From positions 1-21,443 of the IMG/VR virus record IMGVR_UViG_3300044675_008556: 21,443 bases of DNA; one strand, 5' to 3'. Positions 1-6,627 of the stretch are shown one piece after another. The first letter of the stretch is position 1. Each line of letters starts with the position of its first letter. A program made the position numbers and the translations under genes. Source of the stretch: a virus. The notes below the pieces were generated by a model. The model did no database searches and was not told the DNA's origin. It was given only the letters and a program-made list of their open reading frames with translations.

Positions 1-179
1 GAGTCAACAAATCCAAGATGAAGTTCTTCGATGTTGACAATACAAACAATAACCTCATCAACGCAAACAATACCGATGAGGAAGCATTTGGCTCAGGTTC
101 GGATGGTCAGGCATTCAATCCACAGTTCGGAAAGAAGAAGAACAAGGCCATCAACTGGACCTTTGAAGGCGCTAAATAA
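1..179 (+). CDS. C-terminal end of a gene, possibly gp41-like replicative helicase (5' truncated)
   Basis: An open frame enters from the left edge (codons in phase from base 3) and ends at TAA 177-179, giving about 58 residues. The start of the fragment, VNKSKMKFFDVD, resembles the last conserved strand of phage DnaB/gp41-type helicases, and the rest is an Asn/Gly/Lys-rich tail ending INWTFEGAK. In T4, gene 41 (helicase) lies beside gene 61 (primase), and a gp61 homologue follows here, which supports the call. The stop overlaps the next start as TAATG. The function rests on context and a short weak match. A single-strand binding protein or recombinase tail is possible. Confidence 0.5.
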   Translation, partial: VNKSKMKFFDVDNTNNNLINANNTDEEAFGSGSDGQAFNPQFGKKKNKAINWTFEGAK

Positions 180-222
180 TGCTATACATTGACAAGAAGT
201 ATGTTAATCTTCTGTCAGGTCG
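179..222 (+). pseudogene. Displaced N-terminal remnant of the primase gene (frame differs from the body)
   Basis: ATG 179-181 overlaps the preceding stop (TAATG) and opens a frame reading MLYIDKKYVNLLSGR. That resembles the N-terminus expected for T4-like gp61 primases (T4: a WIDNEF-type start). The frame then leaves homology and stops, while the primase body continues in the +1 frame from about base 220. In T4 gp61 about 64 residues precede the second zinc-ribbon Cys pair; here the distance from this ATG to that pair (TGT at 249) is about 23 codons. About 40 codons, including the first Cys pair, therefore seem to be missing. The join could be a real deletion or a sequencing/assembly error. 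Confidence 0.55.
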
Positions 223-1052
223 AGCACAAAGGAAATTATGTATACAAATGTCACAATTGCGGTGTTGCTTGCAATCTATATTCTGTACTTGAAAGTGTCA
301 GCCCATCTCTCTGCAAGGAATACGCATTCGAAATCTACAAAGAAAAAAATCCAGTCTTGGAAGAAGAGGCCAAGCCCGAGAAGCGTCAGCCTGTATTTAC
401 AGAACTCGGGACAAGACTGGACCTGCTCAACGCAGACCATAAGGCGGTAAAGTATGTTCAATCTAGATTTATTCCGAAAGAAAAGTACAGCAACTTTTAT
501 TACACTGCTGATTTTGGCAAGATCATGCGATCCTTTGATCGGGATGGCAAGACGGAGGAACGGCTTGTCATTCCCTTCTACGATGAAAGCGGAGAGCTTT
601 TGGGCGTACAAGGACGAGCGTTCAGCGAGAATGCAATCCGCTATATCACGCTCAAACAACAAGGTTGCGAGCGTCTTTGGTATAACCTAGATAAAGTAGA
701 TCCCCGCTCAACGGTATATGTAACCGAAGGGCCGATTGATTCGATGTTCCTGCCGAACGGAGTTGCACTCCAAGGTGCAGGATGGATTGAGACACTTCCA
801 GAAAAGATCAAAAAATCGAATGTGGTGTTCATATTCGACAATGAGCCTAGAAACGCAGAGATAGTCCACCTCATTGGAAAGTACATTGACTCTGGAAGAA
901 ATGTCGTGATATGGCCTTCTGAAATCAATAAGAAGGATGTAAACGACATGGTAATGGCTTACGGTTTGGAAATAACCTACAAGCTCATTATCAACAATGT
1001 TTATTCTGGACTTAAGGCTAAGATGAAATATACTAACTGGAAGAAGGTTTAA
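201..1052 (+). CDS. 61: T4 gp61-like DNA primase, TOPRIM domain intact, zinc ribbon truncated
   Basis: The product should synthesise RNA primers for lagging-strand replication together with the gp41-type helicase. The body aligns by eye with T4 gp61: KCHNCG (second Cys pair of the zinc ribbon), KEYAFEIYKEK, IPKEKY, RLVIPFYDESGELLGVQGRA, then the TOPRIM signatures VTEGPIDS (catalytic Glu) and FIFDNEPRN (DxE-like acidic motif), and KKDVNDM near the end. The first Cys pair (T4 CPVC) and about 40 residues are absent, and the natural start (ATG 179) lies in another frame. ATG 201 or TTG 189 are only the first in-frame starts. If the join is real, the protein lacks a complete zinc-binding site needed for template recognition and may be non-functional or altered. 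TAA 1050-1052 lies just before the next ATG. Confidence 0.85.
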   Translation: MLIFCQVEHKGNYVYKCHNCGVACNLYSVLESVSPSLCKEYAFEIYKEKNPVLEEEAKPEKRQPVFTELGTRLDLLNADHKAVKYVQSRFIPKEKYSNFYYTADFGKIMRSFDRDGKTEERLVIPFYDESGELLGVQGRAFSENAIRYITLKQQGCERLWYNLDKVDPRSTVYVTEGPIDSMFLPNGVALQGAGWIETLPEKIKKSNVVFIFDNEPRNAEIVHLIGKYIDSGRNVVIWPSEINKKDVNDMVMAYGLEITYKLIINNVYSGLKAKMKYTNWKKV

Positions 1053-1053
1053 A

Positions 1054-1284
1054 ATGGATGAAGAAGAAATCTCAGAGGAAGATATCCTCAAGGCTAGCGA
1101 AGCTTATTTAACGTTTGTTCAGCGCTTTGGTGAATATGTAAAGGAAATGGATCCAAAGCTCTGGGCCCGTGCAAGAGATTACGCTGCAGACTTCACAAAG
1201 ATCCCAGGCGTAAAAATTGAACTTGTTGATGATGATGAGGATGAAAATGACAGAGATTCAGAACATAAAAATGGCGCAGACTAA
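1054..1284 (+). CDS. Small acidic hypothetical protein
   Basis: A 76-residue protein that I do not recognise. It is strongly acidic at both ends (MDEEEISEED at the start, VDDDEDENDRD near the end) with an amphipathic middle containing EMDPKLWARARDYAADF. The ATG lies two bases after the primase stop, with AGAAGG as a ribosome binding site about 7 bases upstream. Its last 38 bases overlap the preferred thyX start, so translational coupling to thyX is likely. Acidic small proteins are common in phage replication blocks, but nothing identifies a partner. Confidence 0.7.
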   Translation: MDEEEISEEDILKASEAYLTFVQRFGEYVKEMDPKLWARARDYAADFTKIPGVKIELVDDDEDENDRDSEHKNGAD

Positions 1285-1981
1285 GTATTTTGTTTTGGAT
1301 CATGGACATGTTGATCTGGTTGACTATATGGGATCGGATCTCAGTGTTGTCAACGCCGCAAGAGTTTCCTTCAACAAGGAAAGTTATTGGGATTCAGAGA
1401 AAAACTGGACTGGCTATCAGGAACAAAAATTGCTGGAGAAAGATACAAAGCTTATCAAGTATCTTGCAAAGCACAATCACTTTACTCCATTCTGTCATCC
1501 GCAGATCAGCTTGCGCATCAAGTGCCCGATCTTTGTTCGTGCACAGCTTGGCAAGCACCAGATTGGTCTTGTCATGAACGAGGTCAGTCGCAGATATGTC
1601 ACGTTTGAACCGGAAATCTATGTTCCTATGTGGCGTGGTGCACCTACCGATGGTGCAAAGCAAGGAAGCAGCGGTGCAATCGAAGATATGGATATGTGCA
1701 TCAAGTTGCGACAGGAATACCAAGGTGTCGTCAACGAGTGTCTTGATCTTTACAATAAACTTTTGGCAGATGGTGTTGCCCCCGAGCAAGCCCGTTCAAT
1801 CTTGCCACAAGGAACTTATACGGAATTTGTGTGGACTGGTTCTCTCTACGCATTTGCCCGTGTTTATAACCTGAGAATCGACAGTCACGCACAGTGGGAA
1901 ATTCAAAAATTTGCCGAGGCAATCGGACAACTTATTGCTCCACTTTTCCCGGTTTCGTGGCAAACTCTAACAACTAAATAA
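1247..1981 (+). CDS. thyX: Flavin-dependent thymidylate synthase ThyX
   Basis: ThyX makes dTMP from dUMP using FAD, NADPH and methylene-tetrahydrofolate. The family signature (RHR-x7-S in bacteria) appears in a phage-like variant, KHQIGLVMNEVSRRY at residues 103-117, so the two Arg are Lys and Gln and one residue is added. The N-terminal VVNAARVSF and HNHFTPFCHPQISLRIKCPIFVR blocks and the C-terminal SHAQWEIQ-F and APLFP segments also fit the family, and length (244 residues) is normal. ATG 1247 is preferred because GAGGA at 1237-1241 is correctly spaced; ATG 1271 (MAQTKYFVLDHG) is the alternative and begins nearer the conserved part. It sits directly before the ribonucleotide reductase gene. 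Confidence 0.93.
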   Translation: MTEIQNIKMAQTKYFVLDHGHVDLVDYMGSDLSVVNAARVSFNKESYWDSEKNWTGYQEQKLLEKDTKLIKYLAKHNHFTPFCHPQISLRIKCPIFVRAQLGKHQIGLVMNEVSRRYVTFEPEIYVPMWRGAPTDGAKQGSSGAIEDMDMCIKLRQEYQGVVNECLDLYNKLLADGVAPEQARSILPQGTYTEFVWTGSLYAFARVYNLRIDSHAQWEIQKFAEAIGQLIAPLFPVSWQTLTTK

Positions 1982-2007
1982 AGACACCCACCAAAGGAGT
2001 CTCAAAT

Positions 2008-3897
2008 ATGGCAGAAATTTTATCACCATTTCAATCGTTTATTTTCATCTCTCGCTACTCTCGCTGGATGCCGGATTACAATCGGCGTGAATCCTGGGAT
2101 GAATGCGTTGACCGCTGGTGGAAGTACTTTACCGCAAAGGTTCCGCAACTCGCAGAGCGTCCTGACGTAAAGGAAGCAATTCTCAATCTTGAGGTATTGC
2201 CTTCCATGCGCAGCCTTATGACTGCTGGACCTGCTCTTGATCACGACAACACTTGCTTGTACAATTGCTCGTACTTGCCAATCGATAGCCTTGATTCATT
2301 TGCCGAACTTTTTGTCGTGCTCATGAACGGCACCGGCGTTGGTTACTCCGTTGAGCACCAGTACACCGACAAGCTTCCACAGGTTGCAAACAAAATTGAA
2401 AAGTCTTTCAACATCACTTATGTTGTTGAAGACTCAAAGGAAGGCTGGGGCAACGCAGTCAAGTTCCTCATGGATCATCTATACGCAGGTCGCCATGTTA
2501 AGTGGGATCTGTCCAAGATTCGTCCGGCTGGCGCTAGACTTAAGACCTTTGGTGGTCGTGCAAGTGGTCCTGCTCCTCTTGACAATCTGTTCAAGTTCAT
2601 CGTCAAGGTGTTCTACAATGCACAAGGACGCAGACTCACTGCTCTTGAGTGCCACGACATCTGCTGCGCGATTGCAAACGCCGTCATCGTCGGTGGAGTC
2701 CGTCGTTCTGCGATGATCTCCCTCAGCGATCTTTCTGACCGTGAGATGGCTCTCTGCAAGAGCGGTGCATGGTGGGAGCAGGCTGGGTTCCGTTCCTACG
2801 CAAACAACTCTGCGGTCTACCGTGGGCGTCCTCCGATGGGCCAATTCCTTGAGGAGTGGACTTCGCTCTACAACAGCCACAGCGGTGAGCGTGGAATGAT
2901 CAACCGCAAGGCATTGCAGGAACAAGCAGCCAAGTGGGGCCGTGACGAGAACTGCGAGTATGGCACTAATCCATGCTCGGAGATCATTCTCAAGCCATTT
3001 GAGTTCTGCAATCTTTCAACTGTTGTTGTTCGTCCTGATGACACTGCTGCTTCCTTAAAGAAGAAGATTGAGATCGCCACCATCATCGGCACGGTTCAAT
3101 CCACCTTCACTCACTTCCCATACCTTCGTCCCGAGTGGAAGAAGAACTGCGAAGAGGAGCGTCTGCTCGGTGTCAGCATGACCGGAATTTATGATAATAA
3201 ATTGACCAGTGGTCTTGAGGGCAAGCCGAAGTTGGTGCGTCTACTTGAAACCCTCCGTGACCATGCAACGGCAACGAACATGAAGTGGGCAGAGAAGCTT
3301 GGCATCAATCCAAGCAAGTCCATTACATGCATCAAGCCAGAGGGCACGACTTCGTGCTTGGTCGATTCGGCATCGGGTCTCCACCCACGTTATGCGGAAC
3401 ACTATTATCGTAGAATCCGCATCGACAAGAAGGACCCGATTTACAATCTCATGAAGGATCAAGGCGTTCCTTGCGAAGATGATGTGATCAATCCTAATAA
3501 CACAGCGGTCTTCACCTTTGCCATGAAGGCCCCAAGAGGCACAATCACCACGGAAGATCTCCGTGCATTGGATCACTTGGATCTGTGGAAGACTTATCAG
3601 GAACATTACTGCCATCACAAGCCATCGATCACCGTCAACTACAAGGACTCCGAGTTCCTTGAGGTCGGTAACTGGCTCTGGGAGAACTTCGATGTCGCAA
3701 CAGGCATCTCGTTCCTTCCCGGTGGTGACAATCACACATACGCTCAGGCTCCATTTGAGCAAATTGATTCTGCAACATATGCAGCGCACCCGAAGGTTAA
3801 GGTTAACTTCAAGGAGCTCTCTAAATATGAGGCAGAAGACAATACTGAGTCGGCAAAGGAATTTGCCTGCAGTGCTGGAGGTTGCCAGATAGTCTGA
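2008..3897 (+). CDS. nrdJ: Adenosylcobalamin-dependent (class II) ribonucleoside-triphosphate reductase
   Basis: It reduces ribonucleoside triphosphates to deoxy forms with a cobalamin-generated thiyl radical. Motifs match the monomeric Lactobacillus-type enzyme: NTCLYNCSYLP (Cys87, reducing pair), NGTGVGYSV, NPCSEI (Cys323 as thiyl-radical site, Glu325), EFCNLS (Cys334, second reducing Cys), KPEGTTSCL, and a C-terminal CSAGGC tail (Cys621/Cys626) that would shuttle electrons from thioredoxin. At 629 residues it is shorter than the 739-residue Lactobacillus enzyme. A clear AAAGGAG lies 8 bases before the ATG. Together with thyX it forms a dNTP supply unit. No class I NrdA/NrdB genes are visible here. 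Confidence 0.95.
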   Translation: MAEILSPFQSFIFISRYSRWMPDYNRRESWDECVDRWWKYFTAKVPQLAERPDVKEAILNLEVLPSMRSLMTAGPALDHDNTCLYNCSYLPIDSLDSFAELFVVLMNGTGVGYSVEHQYTDKLPQVANKIEKSFNITYVVEDSKEGWGNAVKFLMDHLYAGRHVKWDLSKIRPAGARLKTFGGRASGPAPLDNLFKFIVKVFYNAQGRRLTALECHDICCAIANAVIVGGVRRSAMISLSDLSDREMALCKSGAWWEQAGFRSYANNSAVYRGRPPMGQFLEEWTSLYNSHSGERGMINRKALQEQAAKWGRDENCEYGTNPCSEIILKPFEFCNLSTVVVRPDDTAASLKKKIEIATIIGTVQSTFTHFPYLRPEWKKNCEEERLLGVSMTGIYDNKLTSGLEGKPKLVRLLETLRDHATATNMKWAEKLGINPSKSITCIKPEGTTSCLVDSASGLHPRYAEHYYRRIRIDKKDPIYNLMKDQGVPCEDDVINPNNTAVFTFAMKAPRGTITTEDLRALDHLDLWKTYQEHYCHHKPSITVNYKDSEFLEVGNWLWENFDVATGISFLPGGDNHTYAQAPFEQIDSATYAAHPKVKVNFKELSKYEAEDNTESAKEFACSAGGCQIV

Positions 3898-3904
3898 TCC
3901 TCAA

Positions 3905-3977
3905 TCCTCTGTAGCTCAGTCGGTAGAGCGGGAAGCTGTTAACTTTCATGTCACTGGTTCGATTCCAGTCGGAGGAG
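3905..3977 (+). tRNA. tRNA-Asn (anticodon GUU)
   Basis: The 73-base sequence folds as a cloverleaf. The acceptor TCCTCTG pairs with CGGAGGA (one G-U), the D stem is GCTC/GAGC, the anticodon stem GGAAG/CTTTC has loop CTGTTAA (anticodon GTT), and the T stem ACTGG/CCAGT encloses TTCGATT. Discriminator base is G, as expected for tRNA-Asn. The 3' CCA is not encoded (G is followed by CAT). It lies 7 bases after the reductase stop and is probably cotranscribed with it. Confidence 0.95.
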
Positions 3978-3981
3978 CATA

Positions 3982-4018
3982 TTATAACCCCCCTAGGAGT
4001 AATCCTGGGGGGTTATAA
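3982..4018 (+). terminator. Long GC-rich stem-loop after tRNA-Asn; possible terminator or processing hairpin
   Basis: TTATAACCCCCC-T-AGGA pairs with TCCT-GGGGGGTTATAA around a GTAA tetraloop: 16 base pairs with one bulged T. No U-tract follows on the plus strand, so it is not a classical intrinsic terminator. Its 3' arm overlaps the late promoter octamer at 4014-4021. It may end or protect the nrdJ/tRNA transcript while insulating the next late gene. Confidence 0.6.
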
Positions 4019-4021
4019 ATA
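4014..4021 (+). promoter_or_regulatory. T4-type late promoter (TATAAATA) for the gene at 4027
   Basis: An exact match to the T4 late promoter octamer, recognised in T4 by gp55 sigma with gp33 and the gp45 clamp. Only 5 bases separate it from ATG 4027, so transcription is predicted to begin at or next to the start codon. Confidence 0.65.
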
Positions 4022-4026
4022 TTGGT

Positions 4027-5295
4027 ATGATCAAATTTAAAGAATTTTTGACAGAAGCCCCCTCAATTGAAGATCAGCTAAAAGCAGCTGAAAGTGTTGT
4101 AAATGACTTAAAAGGTGGTGCATCAAAAACGGAAATTCCTATAGCAAACTCAAATATTGTTGTGGATGCTAAATTAGGCTTTGGTAAATTGCCACCAAAA
4201 ATGGAGGGATCATATAGATCGTTGCCAGCATTATTTGATGTGGTAAAACAATTTGGTCCGGGTGTAAGCAAGTTAAAAGAAAAGATAAGAATTCCTGGTT
4301 CAGAAATTGTAGTAAGTTCAGATATTTCTCCAATTTCTGCAGAAATTGCTGGAGCCCATGAGGGTGGTGGTCACGGCTATCAACAGGGAGCTCAGATGAG
4401 AGATGTGGCCAATCAAAAAAATGTTGATCCGATGAATAGAAAACAAAAGGCACAAGAGACGCAAATTAAAAGAGAGGATATACTTAAACGGAGGGGTGCA
4501 AATATAACGGATTTGCAACGAGCCGAGTATTCTTCTTATAAATTTGACCCACAAGAAGTAAACGCAAGAAGTGTACAGGGTGGACATACTATTATGCGCG
4601 ACTTAAAAAATGTATTGAATAAAGTTGCCAGTCTAGAAACTAGAAATACTATGTCTAGAGATTTGGAATTAAGAAATGCAGCAATGAAATATGGTATGGA
4701 TGTTGCTGGAGTTAATGACAAGACAGGAGAATTGCCTGATTCAGCTACACGGCATCAAAGATCTCAATTGAAGAGACAAAAGATGTTAGCGGATAAAGAT
4801 GCCAGAAGCGCTGTTGCCAGAGGAATACAACAAAGTTTTGTTGATGGTCGCTCTGCGTTTAAAAATTTTGATGAGGTTATTTCGGCTTATAAATCCAAAA
4901 AAAGAAATGAGGAAATACAACAAAGAGTCGAAGCAATGCGGGCTAAACGAGCACAACGGGGACAAGTTCAAACTACTTCATCGGAAATAGCAAAGGGAGC
5001 AAAAGTTGCAAAACCTATATCCGCAGCTGCTCTAAAAGCTTTGCCGGTAATTGGAACTGCAGCATCCATAGCAGCCATGGCACAAAGAGCCCAAGCAGGA
5101 GATTATGTGGGAGCTGGATTGGAAGCGGCATCTGAAGTTGCAGATTATATTCCAGGTGTTGGTACAGCTGCTTCCATGGGAATACAGGGCTATCTTGCAG
5201 ACCGGGATATGAGTGACGAAGAAAGAAAAGAAGCAGAAAAGAAAGCCGCGAGACAGGCTTTAAGGTCGATGAACGTTCACAGCCCAAGATATTGA
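4027..5295 (+). CDS. Putative packaged internal head protein with zincin-like motif
   Basis: A 422-residue protein of unknown function. The N-terminus MIKFKEFLTE-A closely mimics the capsid-targeting leader of T4 internal proteins (MKTYQEFIAE-A), where gp21 cuts after the Glu, so cleavage after Glu10 is predicted. Residues 105-120 contain AHEGGGHGYQQ and residues 171-181 YKFDPQEVNAR. This His-Glu...His plus E-V-x-A-R arrangement resembles zincin metallopeptidase domains in phage polyvalent proteins, but the spacing is HExxxH rather than HExxH. Residues 200-325 are Lys/Arg/Gln-rich helix, 325-392 are Ala/Gly-rich and hydrophobic, and the end is VHSPRY. No Shine-Dalgarno is visible. It is AT-rich beside the reductase gene. 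Confidence 0.75.
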   Translation: MIKFKEFLTEAPSIEDQLKAAESVVNDLKGGASKTEIPIANSNIVVDAKLGFGKLPPKMEGSYRSLPALFDVVKQFGPGVSKLKEKIRIPGSEIVVSSDISPISAEIAGAHEGGGHGYQQGAQMRDVANQKNVDPMNRKQKAQETQIKREDILKRRGANITDLQRAEYSSYKFDPQEVNARSVQGGHTIMRDLKNVLNKVASLETRNTMSRDLELRNAAMKYGMDVAGVNDKTGELPDSATRHQRSQLKRQKMLADKDARSAVARGIQQSFVDGRSAFKNFDEVISAYKSKKRNEEIQQRVEAMRAKRAQRGQVQTTSSEIAKGAKVAKPISAAALKALPVIGTAASIAAMAQRAQAGDYVGAGLEAASEVADYIPGVGTAASMGIQGYLADRDMSDEERKEAEKKAARQALRSMNVHSPRY

Positions 5296-5303
5296 TAAAA
5301 ATA

Positions 5304-5334
5304 AAAATCCTCCCCAACAAAGGGGAGGATTTTT
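5304..5334. terminator. Bidirectional intrinsic terminator between convergent genes
   Basis: AAAATCCTCCCC and GGGGAGGATTTT form a perfect stem around AACAAA, with T-runs at both ends when read in the respective strand. It would stop transcripts from the plus gene ending at 5295 and from the minus gene ending at 5356. Confidence 0.92.
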
Positions 5335-5355
5335 TAATACATTTTAATTTTTTTA

Positions 5356-6474
5356 TTAGGAATTGCCCTGCCAGTAGTATGAAGAATCACCTAATACTAC
5401 GGAATAGTTTCCACTATAATAAATTGGCATCGGGGAGCCTGAAGAAAGGCTTTGGACTGAAAAACCTACTCCTCCGGCAAATCCGGGACTTAGAATACTG
5501 ACATCTGCCGAATCACTGATCGTCATTTTACAAGTAGCACTATTCATGGTTCCCTGTCCTATTCGGCATCCATCGTTTGGTCCTGCTGGGCCAAATTGAA
5601 TGTGACCTGCTTGCATTTGAAGATTTGTAAAATCCGTTCCATGGCCGACATAGACATATGGTCTAGAATTATTACTTCCTTCTGTTATCAATTTTAAAGT
5701 TGTTTGAGTAATTTCTGATGGGCCTGTATCGCCGGTGATACCGAGAGGAACTAGATACAACGATTGTGTAGAATCTCCAGCATATGTTCTCAAGAACATT
5801 GATTTGTCATTTTGAATTGCAAATCCTTTTTGAATATAAATTTGATTTCCTTTACCTTGGAAAATCATATCATTTTGTATCATAGAAGTTGGATCAAAGT
5901 AAAAAGCATCATTAGATGTTGATGCCCATGAATAAACATATCCATCAAAATTATACAAATATATATTTGAGTAAGTTGGGTATGCTGTGGTTATGACTGA
6001 AACATTACCGTAGCCCTTGATGTAATAATTTACACCAGGTGCTTTACTGGATGGATTGATATACCCAAGGACCCCCGAAGTCGGATGTGGTTGCATGTTA
6101 AGATAAACATTGCTATGGGAATTTTCTGCGTGGTAAAGATTTACTGTATCTGCATATACATTCAAATATGTTGTAGCGCCACTAATACCAACATTTAAAG
6201 GAAAGTCTTCGGCAACTTTAATTGATTTTAGATATCTTACTCCAGCAGTTGATGCTGCCGAAGTAGTATTTCCAGTTAAAGTTCCGCTTGGACCAAAAAT
6301 GGGATAATTTAAAGTTCCACCAGAAGACAAAAATTTTACAAACTGGATATCAGATCCCCAAACTGGTTTTGTAGGTGCAGCGGGTGGGCCAGAGGCACCG
6401 CTGGGCCATAGTGTCCAGTTTTGTGGGTCGTTTACGTTAGTGCTTACTGCCCCGCGCCAATAGTATATTGCCAT
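5356..6474 (-). CDS. Beta-rich virion structural protein (fibre/decoration-like)
   Basis: A 372-residue protein beginning MAIYYWRGAVSTNVNDPQNW. This YWRG...NDP-NW opening is typical, as I recall, of surface or fibre-like phage structural proteins in environmental T4-like phages. The rest is rich in Ser/Thr/Gly/Asn/Tyr with alternating beta-strand patterns (YLNVYADTVNLYHA, QIYIQKGF, RPYVYVGHG) and few charged residues, consistent with a beta-helix or stacked beta fold. No enzymatic motif is seen. The ATG follows AAGGA at 6 bases, and a late promoter lies about 22 bases upstream. It is transcribed opposite to its neighbours and ends at a shared terminator. A role on the virion surface is inferred. 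Confidence 0.8.
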   Translation of the reverse strand: MAIYYWRGAVSTNVNDPQNWTLWPSGASGPPAAPTKPVWGSDIQFVKFLSSGGTLNYPIFGPSGTLTGNTTSAASTAGVRYLKSIKVAEDFPLNVGISGATTYLNVYADTVNLYHAENSHSNVYLNMQPHPTSGVLGYINPSSKAPGVNYYIKGYGNVSVITTAYPTYSNIYLYNFDGYVYSWASTSNDAFYFDPTSMIQNDMIFQGKGNQIYIQKGFAIQNDKSMFLRTYAGDSTQSLYLVPLGITGDTGPSEITQTTLKLITEGSNNSRPYVYVGHGTDFTNLQMQAGHIQFGPAGPNDGCRIGQGTMNSATCKMTISDSADVSILSPGFAGGVGFSVQSLSSGSPMPIYYSGNYSVVLGDSSYYWQGNS

Positions 6475-6496
6475 ATGATTTCCTTTTTATTACAAA

Positions 6497-6504
6497 TATT
6501 TATA
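6497..6504 (-). promoter_or_regulatory. T4-type late promoter (TATAAATA) for the fibre-like gene
   Basis: Minus-strand TATAAATA, 22 bases before ATG 6474, leaving room for a short leader with AAGGA. It overlaps a plus-strand octamer in the palindrome AATATTTATAAATATT, forming a divergent promoter pair. Confidence 0.75.
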
Positions 6505-6508
6505 AATA
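6501..6508 (+). promoter_or_regulatory. T4-type late promoter (TATAAATA) reading into a structured non-coding segment
   Basis: Plus-strand TATAAATA overlapping the minus-strand copy at 6497-6504. The predicted start, about 6 bases downstream, falls at G6514, the base of the long stem-loop at 6514-6603. Confidence 0.65.
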
Positions 6509-6513
6509 TTTTA

Positions 6514-6603
6514 GCCAGCGGCGGTGGGGTTGTTCCACGCATTCCTTTTGGGCCAATCGAAGTAAACGCTCATCGTAATGCTCAGGAACCACCGCTGCTG
6601 GCC
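6514..6603 (+). ncRNA. Candidate small structured RNA (about 90 nt single long stem-loop)
   Basis: The segment between two TATAAATA boxes is more GC-rich than its surroundings and folds on itself. Bases 6514-6527 pair with 6589-6602 (14 pairs, one G-U), GTTCC 6532-6536 pairs with GGAAC 6585-6589, and GCATT 6539-6543 pairs with AATGC 6577-6581. The predicted start of the upstream late promoter coincides with the stem base. No start codon or ribosome binding site supports a protein, though one frame is open without a start and ends within the next promoter. It matches no RNA family I recognise. Alternatives are a cruciform DNA site or the remnant of a lost gene. Confidence 0.45.
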
Positions 6604-6607
6604 AAGG

Positions 6608-6615
6608 TATAAATA
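6608..6615 (+). promoter_or_regulatory. T4-type late promoter (TATAAATA) for the RuvC-like gene
   Basis: Exact octamer 12 bases before ATG 6628 and 3 bases before the in-frame ATG 6619. The predicted transcript start is around 6621, giving almost no leader. Confidence 0.65.
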
Positions 6616-6627
6616 TATATGTTCTCC

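Noticed and set aside
3982-4018. Hairpin as a standard intrinsic terminator
   Set aside because: The stem is strong but no T-run follows on either strand, so it is listed only as a possible terminator or processing hairpin.
6421-6612. 63-residue plus-strand frame across the promoter region
   Set aside because: It begins with a TTG inside the fibre-like gene, crosses the promoters, has no ribosome binding site, and its last part is the stem-loop. A remnant coding tail from about 6513 cannot be fully excluded.
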